Source: Pedobacter sp. MC2016-14 (GTDB taxonomy: Bacteria; Bacteroidota; Bacteroidia; Sphingobacteriales; Sphingobacteriaceae). Taken from it: 64,000 nucleotides of DNA. The notes under the pieces are model-generated. The model ran no database searches. It saw nothing but the letters and a program-made list of their open reading frames with translations, and was not told the DNA's origin. The DNA is taken from contig NZ_JAJMPA010000003.1 in NCBI RefSeq assembly GCF_020991475.1, forward strand, positions 496,001-560,000, read 5' to 3'. Shown one piece after another: positions 8,940 through 16,066 of the stretch (its first letter is position 1; every line of letters begins with the position of its first letter). A program made the position numbers and the translations under genes.

Positions 8940-9413
8940 ATGGTTTTGCCTCTTACCTTCAGAGTAGTAGTTTTAGTATGTCTCGCTACAAGCATTTTAT
9001 TTGGTGTAATAATTTCGCGCAGCACAAAAGAAAAATCAGACTATGATCACGTCACCAGCAGGATCACCTATTTGGATCAAAAGCTTGGGGATCTTCCATC
9101 TAGAAATTTAGGTTCTTATCGTTATTTGAAGATAGAAGGTTACCAGTATCCATTTGAAATTTATATTGACGAACAGAGTGCTCGAATGGATAGTTTAAAG
9201 ATAGGTGACGTAGTTTCTGCTTACTTTTACCAAACAGACAATACAGAACAGGAGGGCATAAATCGCTTTATACAGTTTGTAGAGAAAGATAATAAGGTTT
9301 ATTTTCAACGTGGAAACATAGTTGTAATAACATGTATTATTGGCATGGTTGGACTTATCCTATTATCAGTTTGGTGTTACTTCCTGTATAAAAAAGGTAA
9401 AATACCTTATTAA
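8940..9413 (+). CDS. Hypothetical membrane protein, DUF3592-like topology
   Basis: 157 residues with a hydrophobic segment at each end (about 5-25 and 122-148) and a soluble central domain of about 95 residues. The central part has a strand pattern with IGDVVSAYFYQTDN, as in extracytoplasmic domains of the DUF3592 type, where two helices hold a small beta domain outside the membrane. The C terminus is Lys-rich (YKKGKIPY), consistent with a cytoplasmic tail. No catalytic residues are evident. The gene stands alone, with a good promoter box upstream and a converging acetyltransferase gene downstream. The DUF3592 relation is by topology only. Confidence 0.6.
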   Translation: MVLPLTFRVVVLVCLATSILFGVIISRSTKEKSDYDHVTSRITYLDQKLGDLPSRNLGSYRYLKIEGYQYPFEIYIDEQSARMDSLKIGDVVSAYFYQTDNTEQEGINRFIQFVEKDNKVYFQRGNIVVITCIIGMVGLILLSVWCYFLYKKGKIPY

Positions 9414-9438
9414 CCAATAAGGAGCTGAACTTTTAAGA

Positions 9439-9987
9439 TTAAGTGTTTTTACACTGTTTCTCCCAATCTTCTTTTATTATTTCAAACCAATCACTTAGCT
9501 CACCCTCATACTCAAACTGTGTAGTAATTTTAAGTCCAGCTTTTAGCAGCGCATGCCTGGAAGCTGCATTTGCGTGATGCGCCATAGCACATACCACTTG
9601 AACTTTTAGCACTTCAAAAGCATATTTTAATGAGGCTTTGGCTGATTCCGTAGCATAGCCCTGCCCCCAGAATTTTCTGAGCAACCTATATCCTACATCG
9701 TAATAATTGCTATAGCCGTTTACGGTATCAGTCCTGAATTTTAAACCACCCCAGCCTACAAACTGATTGCTCTGCTTATCAATAATCGCCCAGCGACCGA
9801 TTCCATGATCTACATATTGCTGCCGGATAAATGCTATCTGTGCTTCGGCCTCTTTAATAGTTTTAATGGGCTTTTTGCCCAGGTATATGTGTACTTCAGG
9901 GTCACTGTCCATTTCAAACATGGCTTCAGCATCTGTAAGTTCTATTTCTCTTAAAATGATTCGGTCTGTTTCTGCGTGTATCTTCAT
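9439..9987 (-). CDS. GNAT family N-acetyltransferase, RimJ/RimL type
   Basis: 182 residues, the normal length for the family. It begins with the typical RimJ/RimL opening TDRIILREIELTDAEAMF. It has the strand GRWAIIDKQSNQFVGWGGL, the strand VGYRLLRKFWGQGYATES with the acetyl-CoA pyrophosphate-binding turn (GQGYA), and the late element NAASRHALLKAGLK. The family moves an acetyl group from acetyl-CoA to an amine, either the N-terminal amine of a protein or a small molecule. The substrate cannot be read here. A second GNAT gene lies 27 bases upstream on the same strand, so the two may share a transcript, although they belong to different GNAT branches. Confidence 0.85.
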   Translation of the reverse strand: MKIHAETDRIILREIELTDAEAMFEMDSDPEVHIYLGKKPIKTIKEAEAQIAFIRQQYVDHGIGRWAIIDKQSNQFVGWGGLKFRTDTVNGYSNYYDVGYRLLRKFWGQGYATESAKASLKYAFEVLKVQVVCAMAHHANAASRHALLKAGLKITTQFEYEGELSDWFEIIKEDWEKQCKNT

Positions 9988-10014
9988 AACGGTTTTAATG
10001 CTTTGCAGTAATTT

Positions 10015-10575
10015 CTAACAATCATACTGCATATGCAGGTACTCCTCCCCCATAAACTGCTTTTTATCTACCACATCAAATCCCAGTCTCGCATAAAGCT
10101 TTTCAGCTTGCGGGTTGTCCTTACTCACAATTAAGCCAACTTTATGATGTCCTAAGGTCCGGGCTTTTTCAATTAAGCCCAGGATTAGCTTCTTCCCTAT
10201 CCCCTGCCCCTGCTTTTCTGCAGATACGCCTAAACAATCAATATAATATTCCCCAGCCTGTGTTTCAGTCTCGGGCGAAAATACGCTAGCCCCATTTGCT
10301 TTTACATACGCTAAAAAAGGTGATCTAAGCACTTCCAAATCTGCACCATCATACGCCGTAATTGCACCATAAATAGCATTTTCATCTTCATAAACCAGCG
10401 TATTCTCATAACTGTATTGATTTGCTGGTTGTGCTGCAAAGTGCTCAAACAATGCATTAATTGCCGAAGGATTCGATGTTCCGGCAAACTTTTTAGCAAG
10501 GCTCCCCATAGCCTGAATAATAAACCTGGCTATTTGTGCTGCATCTTCTGGTAAGGCTTGTCTGATTGCTTCCAA
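10015..10575 (-). CDS. GNAT family N-acetyltransferase
   Basis: 186 residues starting at a TTG codon (10575). I keep this start because the first residues EAIRQALPEDAAQIARFI form the first strand and helix of the GNAT fold, which an internal Met would remove. The core is EYYIDCLGVSAEKQGQGIG, where QGQGIG is the acetyl-CoA loop, followed by KLILGLIEKARTLG and the late motif NPQAEKLYARLGF. The protein has an insertion of about 30 residues before the core strand, as in the broad Acetyltransf_1 group. Substrate unknown. It precedes the RimJ-like gene by 27 bases on the same strand. Confidence 0.8.
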   Translation of the reverse strand: MEAIRQALPEDAAQIARFIIQAMGSLAKKFAGTSNPSAINALFEHFAAQPANQYSYENTLVYEDENAIYGAITAYDGADLEVLRSPFLAYVKANGASVFSPETETQAGEYYIDCLGVSAEKQGQGIGKKLILGLIEKARTLGHHKVGLIVSKDNPQAEKLYARLGFDVVDKKQFMGEEYLHMQYDC

Positions 10576-10702
10576 TGTTAATATTTTATTTTAATAATTA
10601 TTGCCGTGCTAAGGTACCAAGATCCATAAATTAATTACTGGCATAGCTTGTGCAGTACAAATGGAAACTAAAGCAATATTATATAAATAGTCTCGAACTT
10701 AA

Positions 10703-11320
10703 ATGAATATACGCCCCTTAACCCTCAAATTAATTTGCTCATTAGCACTTTGTACTTATTTCTCCAGCTTTGCGCAAACTCAATCAAAAAAGGATTCTTT
10801 TAGCAGCGTGATCAGTAAAGCTACTGGAGATCTAAATAAAGATCAATTGCCAGACTTCGCTATAGTTACCCAGGACACGTTAGCGGATACGGCACCCTAC
10901 CGGTTACAGATATTCTTTGGAACTCCTGGTGGAGGCCGCAGACTTGTAGTAAACACCACTAAAGCCATAACCCCACAACATGTAAATGGTAAAGATGGCT
11001 ATCGGGACGGAAACAGTTTCTCTGAAGTTACAATCGCCAAAAATGTTCTTACACTATCTAGAGAACTGTTAAGAGGCGGCAATGATTATAAATTTAGATA
11101 TCAAAACGGATCCTTTGAGCTCATAGGATTTAGCGAATCTGTATCTGATGGTCAAGGACATATTTTTAGTACCGACTTTAACCTATCTACCAACACCATA
11201 GTTCACGAAAAAGAAAATTACGAGACTAGTACAATGATGGAGAAAACTACTAAGACATTAAGAATTCGACCGCTTCCAAAACTTCAGGACTTTGATCCTG
11301 ATAAACTATCTTTATACTAA
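10703..11320 (+). CDS. Hypothetical secreted protein with FG-GAP-like segment
   Basis: 205 residues beginning with a clear signal peptide (KLICSLALCTYFSSFAQ, cleavage after the Ala-Gln region near residue 25). The start of the mature protein has ATGDLNKDQLPDFAIVTQD, the Asp-rich loop plus strand typical of FG-GAP/VCBS repeats. A second strand-rich half contains FRYQNGSFELIGFSES, a pattern seen in small Bacteroidota proteins that compare a computed value with a stored one. No catalytic motif. Location periplasm or outside the cell. It shares the Asp-loop with the lipoprotein at 717-1445, but I see no closer resemblance. The next gene starts 16 bases after its stop. Confidence 0.7.
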   Translation: MNIRPLTLKLICSLALCTYFSSFAQTQSKKDSFSSVISKATGDLNKDQLPDFAIVTQDTLADTAPYRLQIFFGTPGGGRRLVVNTTKAITPQHVNGKDGYRDGNSFSEVTIAKNVLTLSRELLRGGNDYKFRYQNGSFELIGFSESVSDGQGHIFSTDFNLSTNTIVHEKENYETSTMMEKTTKTLRIRPLPKLQDFDPDKLSLY

Positions 11321-11336
11321 TATTAATTCCCCACTT

Positions 11337-11762
11337 ATGCAAAAGACCAGCACGCTCCAAAATGTAATGAGAATAGTTTTGGGATCTTTTATGATCCTCG
11401 CCGCCATTGGGCATTTTACTTTTCAGCGGGCTGATTTTCAAGCGCAGGTTCCCAATTGGATCCCGATTTCGAAAGACCTTGTGGTGCTTTTATCTGGTGT
11501 AGTTGAAATTTCACTGGGCTTAGCCATGATATTTTGGACAAAGCAAAAAGTTAAAGTAGGTATTGCGCTTGCTATATTTTACGTCCTGATATTTCCTGGC
11601 AACATTGCCCAATACCTGAATGGTACTTCTGCTTTTGGATTAGATACCGATCAGGCACGTTTAACAAGACTCTTTTTCCAACCTGTACTCATCTTATGGG
11701 TATTGTGGTCTACCGGTGTATTTCAATATTTTAAGGCGAGAAGAAATACTTTGAATAGCTAA
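11337..11762 (+). CDS. DoxX-like four-helix membrane protein
   Basis: 141 residues from the ATG at 11337. The TTG at 11292 would add 15 residues and overlap the previous gene, so it is less likely. Four hydrophobic segments are visible: MRIVLGSFMILAAIGHFTF, LVVLLSGVVEISLGLAMIF, VGIALAIFYVLIFPGNIA, and VLILWVLWSTGVF. The first contains the Gly-His of DoxX-type proteins, and the motif FPGNIAQYLNG between helices 3 and 4 is typical of this branch. The function of these proteins is poorly known; some take part in terminal oxidase or sulfur metabolism in other organisms. It may be cotranscribed with the secreted protein upstream, the gap being 16 bases. Confidence 0.75.
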   Translation: MQKTSTLQNVMRIVLGSFMILAAIGHFTFQRADFQAQVPNWIPISKDLVVLLSGVVEISLGLAMIFWTKQKVKVGIALAIFYVLIFPGNIAQYLNGTSAFGLDTDQARLTRLFFQPVLILWVLWSTGVFQYFKARRNTLNS

Positions 11763-11849
11763 TTATACTTACTGCAGCTTAATAAAAATCTATTTGCTAA
11801 GATAAGTAACTTAAATCGCTATCTTGTCGTCACAAAGAATTCCGTTCAC

Positions 11850-12134
11850 ATGCGTAAGATTAGTGGCTTGTACTATTTTTATCAGAAAATTATTTTTCCC
11901 GCTAGCATGCTGTCGGCACTTTTATCCTTTCTATTGCTATATAATGAAAGTTTTCTTAAAGGGATTGGCATTTCATTGGCTTTTTTAATACCTGTTTGCC
12001 ATTACCTGGTTTATGAAATTAGCTATCCCCAGGAATATTACTTCTATTACAACCTTGGCTTTAGCAGGTTAAATCTATGGATCTATACGGCCATTATGAG
12101 CTTAGTGATGGTTTTTATTTTTTCCATGGTATGA
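11850..12134 (+). CDS. Small four-helix membrane protein, partner of the adjacent ABC ATPase
   Basis: 94 residues, almost entirely hydrophobic. There are two close helices near residues 15-50 (ASMLSALLSFLLLY and GISLAFLIPVCHYLVYEI) and another at the C terminus (LWIYTAIMSLVMVFIFSM). Its stop codon overlaps the start of the ABC ATPase gene in an ATGA arrangement, so the two are translated together. It is much shorter than a normal ABC permease (about 200-300 residues), so it is either a minimal membrane subunit that forms oligomers or an accessory protein. I do not know a named family. The operon link is seen directly; the role is inferred. Confidence 0.65.
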   Translation: MRKISGLYYFYQKIIFPASMLSALLSFLLLYNESFLKGIGISLAFLIPVCHYLVYEISYPQEYYFYYNLGFSRLNLWIYTAIMSLVMVFIFSMV

Positions 12135-12847
12135 ATGAACTAAATGTAGACAGTGTAAGGAAAGAAATTGATGGCAGACAAATTCTGAATGATATCTTTA
12201 TCTCTTGCAGCCCCGGCCAAATAGTAGGCCTTTTAGGAAGAAATGGCTCAGGAAAATCAACGTTATTAAAAATTATCTTCGGCTCGTTAGCTGCTGACAA
12301 TAAATTCATACGCATTGATGGTAAAAAAATAAACTCCATTTCTGATCATAAAGGATTTCTCGGCTACCTGCCCCAAGATAGCTTTTTACCTGATCATATT
12401 AAAATTAAAAACATCATAGCATGCTCCTGTAGTAAAGAACATGCAGATGTAATTATGGATTATGATCTAATTAAACCTATACTGCAACAAAAACCGAAGC
12501 AACTATCTGGTGGAGAAAGAAGGGTATTAGAAATTTTACTGATGATCCACTCTAACGCCAAATACTTGCTCTTTGATGAACCCTTTAATGGCATTTCTCC
12601 AATTTACGTTGAACTTATACAGGAGATCATTAAAAAGCATTCAGTCCGGAAAGGTTTTATCATAACTGATCATGATTACAGAAATGTATTGGCCATTTCT
12701 TCTAAAGTTATCCTGCTAGACAATGGAAATACCAAATTGATCAAAAACTTTAGTCAGCTAATTGACTTGGGGTACCTCCCTCCCAACAGGGATTACAGCC
12801 ATGAGCATATTCAACACCCATACTCAACCGGGGAAAAACCAGATTAA
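12131..12847 (+). CDS. ABC transporter ATP-binding protein
   Basis: 238 residues from the ATG at 12131, which overlaps the preceding stop (ATGA); an in-frame ATG at 12077 would run back into the preceding gene. All ABC motifs are present: Walker A LLGRNGSGKST, the Q-loop in GYLPQDSFLP, the signature QLSGGERR, Walker B YLLFDEPFNG, and the H-loop in ITDHDYRN. The protein is a stand-alone nucleotide-binding subunit of the size seen with separate membrane subunits. The only membrane gene beside it is the 94-residue protein upstream. The C terminus carries a His-rich tail (YSHEHIQHP). Substrate and direction of transport are unknown; lipid or peptide export is a reasonable guess but not supported by sequence. 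Confidence 0.85.
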   Translation: MNELNVDSVRKEIDGRQILNDIFISCSPGQIVGLLGRNGSGKSTLLKIIFGSLAADNKFIRIDGKKINSISDHKGFLGYLPQDSFLPDHIKIKNIIACSCSKEHADVIMDYDLIKPILQQKPKQLSGGERRVLEILLMIHSNAKYLLFDEPFNGISPIYVELIQEIIKKHSVRKGFIITDHDYRNVLAISSKVILLDNGNTKLIKNFSQLIDLGYLPPNRDYSHEHIQHPYSTGEKPD

Positions 12848-12865
12848 ATCCAGACTAAAGGCATA

Positions 12866-12936
12866 GCAAGCCCACACGAAAGGCACACGGTGTGTGCGTT
12901 CTGTGTGGGTTTGCTGTGCGTTCTCTGTGCGTTTGC
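12866..12936. repeat. Hairpin plus two 22-bp direct repeats
   Basis: Left arm GCAAGCCCACAC (12866-12877) pairs with GTGTGGGTTTGC (12903-12914), 12 pairs with one G-T. An inner stem GCACAC (12883-12888) pairs with GTGTGC (12892-12897). The right half is also the first of two direct repeats of 22 bases (12893-12914 and 12915-12936) that differ at only two positions. The stretch is GC-rich compared with its surroundings, lies after the ABC gene, and codes for nothing credible. Confidence 0.65.
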
Positions 12937-13059
12937 CCCGAACCTGGCTAGCTCAAGACTACTATAAGGACAGTAAGTGGACCGGACCTGGTATATTTTT
13001 AGGCCAAATATGGCACTTGTATGGTACAAAAAATATACAATAACCTGATTTACTGGTGT

Positions 13060-13911
13060 TTATTTCAATGATTTGATCACAGCCATGAGATCTTCATCTC
13101 CTAATCCTTGGTTAACTGCCTGATTAAAGCTGCTGAGCAAGGTTTCGCTCATTGGAGAAGCCAGGCCTGCATCTTTAGCTAAATTTAAATCTTTAACAAT
13201 GTATTTTAAAGCAAAGGCCGCTGGAAATTCATTGTTTAGAATGGATGGCGTTTTCAATTTTGTTAGTCCATTACCTACTGCGCCTTCATTGATAATCGTG
13301 AGCATATTCTCCTTACTGATGCCATTTTTCCCGGCAAATAGTACGGTTTCGGCCAGCCCTAATATATTGATCCCCAATAAATAGTTGATGGCAAGTTTAG
13401 CAGAACTTCCCGCCCCTGCCTCGCCTAAATGCAGTGATAGTTTTCCTAATACATCAAATAGTGGCTTCGCCTTTTCGTAATTTTCAATACTGCCGCCCGC
13501 AAGGATAATCAGTGTACCATCTTGTGCAGGCTTTACACTTCCCGATACTGGTGCATCCAAAAAATTAGCCTCATGTTTTTGGCAAAGTGACGAGAGATAT
13601 TTAGATGTATCTGGTGAGACCGTGCTCATGTCAATAAATAATTTTCCTGCGCGGGCTTCTGAAAGTAGTTCCTCTTTATTGTAAACGGCTTTGACAGCAT
13701 GATCATCAGACAACATCGTAAAAATCACATCGCAGGAATCAACTAAATCTGGAAGACTTGCTGCAGAACTTGCACCAGCTGCTGTAAGCGCTGCTTCTTT
13801 GTCTCTTGTGCGGTTATAAACGATTACTTCATATCCTGCTTTTAAAAGATTGGATGCCATTGCTGTACCCATATTGCCAAGTCCAGCCCAGCCAATTTTT
13901 AATGCTTTCAT
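13060..13911 (-). CDS. NAD(P)-dependent oxidoreductase, 3-hydroxyisobutyrate dehydrogenase family
   Basis: 283 residues, a normal length for the beta-hydroxyacid dehydrogenase family. The nucleotide-binding turn is GLGNMG at 10-15, and NRT at 33-35 after the second strand points to NADP(H) rather than NAD(H). The substrate-binding loop is DAPVSGSVKPAQDGT near 119-133, and the catalytic Lys is K172 in GSSAKLAINYL. The protein probably oxidises or reduces a small hydroxyacid or aldehyde; family members with the same layout include glyoxylate/succinic semialdehyde reductases. The exact substrate is not readable. It is a single gene with no operon partner, which fits a detoxifying housekeeping reductase. 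Confidence 0.85.
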   Translation of the reverse strand: MKALKIGWAGLGNMGTAMASNLLKAGYEVIVYNRTRDKEAALTAAGASSAASLPDLVDSCDVIFTMLSDDHAVKAVYNKEELLSEARAGKLFIDMSTVSPDTSKYLSSLCQKHEANFLDAPVSGSVKPAQDGTLIILAGGSIENYEKAKPLFDVLGKLSLHLGEAGAGSSAKLAINYLLGINILGLAETVLFAGKNGISKENMLTIINEGAVGNGLTKLKTPSILNNEFPAAFALKYIVKDLNLAKDAGLASPMSETLLSSFNQAVNQGLGDEDLMAVIKSLK

Positions 13912-14001
13912 ATTTTATATAACGATGTTTGCTTTATTAAATTCTACAATAGTATTGCTTTAGCGCTAGTATGCCTAATCATTTAATTACTCTTTACTAA
14001 A

Positions 14002-14373
14002 TTATTTGTTAGCAGATTTATGAAAGAAGTTGAGGTAAACCGACATCAAGGCTGCAATAGCAAATCCAAGGGCAGTAGCAATATCCACCAATTGCGATGA
14101 AATGTCTGCGCCCGTAACTTTATCTGCGTAATATTTGATGAATGAATTAGGAAGATTGGTTTCGCCCATGCTTTCTTTGAGTTGCCAGTGCCAATCGGTT
14201 ATTGGACAGTACCCTATTCCGTACCAGATCCCCAGGATCAGCCAACTGCCAGCAGTTAACAGCACCACAATAAAATGCAGCCTTCTTGTAGCGGGCCAAA
14301 TCCAGCCGAGCAAATTAAATCCTACTATAACAAGATGCAGTACAATAAAAAACAGATCAAGTATTTGGTTCAT
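14002..14373 (-). CDS. DUF2784 family membrane protein
   Basis: 123 residues from the ATG at 14373. The frame is open further back to 14439, but a hairpin at 14417-14445 lies in that extension and the family starts at the first helix, so I reject it. Three hydrophobic segments are visible. The middle part shows the DUF2784 hallmark: NLLGWIWPATRRLHF, then LLTAGSWLILGIWYGIGYCP, then ITDWHWQ. The Cys-Pro and the Trp-His-Trp cluster are conserved in the family as I remember it, and their function is unknown. The protein sits in the inner membrane. A 28-residue gene on the same strand lies upstream. Confidence 0.8.
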   Translation of the reverse strand: MNQILDLFFIVLHLVIVGFNLLGWIWPATRRLHFIVVLLTAGSWLILGIWYGIGYCPITDWHWQLKESMGETNLPNSFIKYYADKVTGADISSQLVDIATALGFAIAALMSVYLNFFHKSANK

Positions 14374-14416
14374 ATCAAAGATTTGATACAATAATACTGT
14401 TTTCAATGATTTAGAT

Positions 14417-14445
14417 AAAGCGGTGAATGTTATTTTCACCGCCTT
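14417..14445 (-). terminator. Hairpin after the 28-residue gene, possible terminator
   Basis: GCGGTGAA-type stem: 14417-14427 pairs with 14435-14445, 11 pairs on the minus strand with one G-T, loop of 7. It begins 8 bases after the small gene's stop at 14453. Only a short T run follows on either strand, so termination would be weak. Confidence 0.4.
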
Positions 14446-14452
14446 TTAAAAA

Positions 14453-14539
14453 CTAAGGTTCAATATTTTTGAGGGTCATATTTCTAAGAATAAGAAATAT
14501 CACAAACAGGGCTAAGAGAACCAACAAGATTTCTGACAT
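14453..14539 (-). CDS. Putative 28-residue single-pass membrane protein
   Basis: A frame of 28 codons from ATG at 14539 to TAG at 14453-14455 reads MSEILLVLLALFVIFLIL followed by RNMTLKNIEP. It is one perfect hydrophobic helix with a charged C-terminal tail, the layout of many bacterial small membrane proteins. It fills the gap between the DUF2784 gene and the 104-residue gene, on the same strand as both, and a hairpin follows 8 bases after the stop. Support is only the sequence pattern and position; no homologue can be checked here. Chance hydrophobic frames of this length do occur in AT-rich DNA, so confidence is modest. Confidence 0.4.
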   Translation of the reverse strand: MSEILLVLLALFVIFLILRNMTLKNIEP

Positions 14540-14585
14540 CCCAATACTATGATCAAAGATGATGATTGCTGATGTTTTTAGCATC

Positions 14586-14879
14586 CTAACCTGCTTTTAA
14601 GGTTAGAAAATCAATCAGTCGTTCTTCCAGCAACTCTGTATTGTAATTTGCATCTGTAACGTGGTTATTTACTTCAATTGCCTCATCAGAGATGACCAGG
14701 CTAAATGCATTACCCGTTGTAATTTCTGGAAATGAAATGTTTACTACGTCATAAACGTGCGTGTATTCAACATTTAGGTTGGCATCCAGTGCTGTATTCA
14801 AATAGTCGGAGAATTCCTTTTTTAAGAGATCAAAGAGCGCTTCTGGATTTAATGGTTGTACGTTTTTTATAGAAATCAT
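14586..14879 (-). CDS. Hypothetical protein
   Basis: 97 residues from the ATG at 14879; the upstream ATG at 14900 would add seven basic residues (MVYRIKK) and is the other option. The protein has a helical first third (PEALFDLLKKEFSDYL), a central strand part and a helical end (LEERLIDFL). No signal peptide and no cysteines are present, so it is likely cytoplasmic. I do not recognise it. It is on the same strand as the small membrane gene and DUF2784 downstream, and about 70 bases from the lipoprotein gene upstream, with no evidence that they form one unit. Confidence 0.6.
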   Translation of the reverse strand: MISIKNVQPLNPEALFDLLKKEFSDYLNTALDANLNVEYTHVYDVVNISFPEITTGNAFSLVISDEAIEVNNHVTDANYNTELLEERLIDFLTLKAG

Positions 14880-14952
14880 TTTTTTTATCCTGTATACCAA
14901 TAATGGTGCCCCGTTTAAATCCTATCAGAAAGAATTAAATTTATATAGCTGG

Positions 14953-15609
14953 CTATCCGGCATAAACCAATCTCTTAAACCGTAAAAATTTATGATCTAT
15001 CACCTCAAATTCGTAGATCTCATTGTGTTCACCCTCGCTGATGTGCTCACCAAATTTATCCGTATTGTTAAAGTACGCCATATTTAAGGATAGTATTTGT
15101 CTATCTTTATCAAAGCTGGCGTACAGCGTGTATTTTTCGTTCTTAGCATTAAACTCAGGACTTTCTGCCTGCCCGCTTTCATAAAGTTTTGCAGACTTAA
15201 TTTTGAGCAGGCCTTTTATAAATTCGGGATGAAAAAGCGCTGATCGGGATTGCTCAAAATCTTGTTCTGTATATACTCTTGGCTCGCTATGGGGCTTTCG
15301 CAGGTCTACATCTTTGCTGGGGCTCCAAAGCTGACTGGAATCCGAATCCAGTGGAAAGGCAAAGTAGGTTTTTAGCTTTGCTACATCGTCATCGTTAACA
15401 GCGTTTCTAAAGTTCTTAAAATCATCTATCCAGGTCTCTACATCAGGATATTTTTGCGCAGTAGCTAATGTTGGTGTTACGGCAACACTCGCGACACTAT
15501 CTGCTTTAACTGCCGGTTTTTTTGAGGTAGAGTTTTCATTGCATCCTGTTAAAGCGGCGAGTAAAAAAATAGTAAAGCAGCTATTTAAAGTGTTTATGGT
15601 GAGTCTCAT
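14953..15609 (-). CDS. Hypothetical lipoprotein
   Basis: 218 residues with a lipoprotein signal: a basic start, the hydrophobic stretch CFTIFLLAALTGC, and lipobox LTGC with the acylated Cys at residue 23. A Ser/Thr/Ala-rich linker of about 25 residues follows, then a soluble domain with alternating helices and strands, including ETWIDDFKNFRNAVNDDD, which resembles the first helix of NTF2-like or DUF4440-type domains. This is only a resemblance. The protein should be anchored to the inner face of the outer membrane or the surface. A palindrome, TTAAGTAACTTAA at 15626-15638, lies 17 bases before the start and could be a regulatory site. Confidence 0.7.
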   Translation of the reverse strand: MRLTINTLNSCFTIFLLAALTGCNENSTSKKPAVKADSVASVAVTPTLATAQKYPDVETWIDDFKNFRNAVNDDDVAKLKTYFAFPLDSDSSQLWSPSKDVDLRKPHSEPRVYTEQDFEQSRSALFHPEFIKGLLKIKSAKLYESGQAESPEFNAKNEKYTLYASFDKDRQILSLNMAYFNNTDKFGEHISEGEHNEIYEFEVIDHKFLRFKRLVYAG

Positions 15610-15625
15610 TGTTAAAGAATGTTAT

Positions 15626-15638
15626 TTAAGTAACTTAA
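15626..15638. promoter_or_regulatory. 13-bp palindrome between divergent units
   Basis: TTAAGTAACTTAA is a perfect palindrome around a central A. It lies between the lipoprotein gene (minus) and a promoter box that points to the histidine kinase remnant (plus). It has the form of an operator, but it is AT-rich and short. Confidence 0.3.
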
Positions 15639-15652
15639 TAACACCAGGCACA

Positions 15653-15660
15653 TATTTTTG
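15653..15660 (+). promoter_or_regulatory. Promoter -7 box (TATTTTTG) before a pseudogene
   Basis: Exact TAnnTTTG match on the plus strand, 19 bases before an ATG at 15680 whose frame ends after about 38 codons. It may be what remains of the promoter of a deleted gene. Confidence 0.35.
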
Positions 15661-15749
15661 TGTCGAATTGAATTAATTTATGGAATATCGGCATTACGCA
15701 TCTACTGCATCAAACCTTAACGGGGCGCTAATGGTCAGCTTTAAGGTGA

Positions 15750-16028
15750 CCAAAGAAGGGAAAGGTATGGATAAGTTGTCAAAAACAGGGCGATGAAATC
15801 GTCGTATCTGTAACCGCCAAGGGCATTGGCATCAATGCCAGTGATCATGATAAATTATTTGACAGGTTTTACAGGGTAGAGAGCGAAATAATGGGTACGG
15901 TGTCTGGCTTTGGTATTGGTTTGTACCTGGTGGCGGAGATACTACGCTTGCACAACACCAAAACTCTGTTAAACAGTGCTGAAGGTATGGGTTCTACCTT
16001 CAGCTTTAGCCTGCCGATACATGCGTAG
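15750..16028 (+). pseudogene. Histidine kinase remnant (C-terminal ATPase domain)
   Basis: The frame from 15750 to TAG at 16026-16028 has no start codon at its head and encodes only the end of a HATPase domain. It includes GIGINASDHDKLFDRFYRVE (G1 box region), GFGIGLYLVAEIL (G2 box) and GMGSTFSFSLPIHA, the normal end of a PAS-type sensor kinase. The Asp that precedes GIGI in working kinases is replaced by Ala. The dimerisation helix with the phospho-His and any sensor domain are missing. About 90 codons of a protein normally of 400 or more residues remain, so this is a broken gene. The segment 15680-15750 before it is in another frame and not recognisable. Confidence 0.75.
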
Positions 16029-16066
16029 CCGTATCAATAGGTACAGTCTTTAATTGTCCTGTTAGC

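Noticed and set aside
12844..13029. A 61-residue minus-strand frame
   Set aside because: It is built from the hairpin and direct repeats at 12866-12936 and shows no protein-like pattern.
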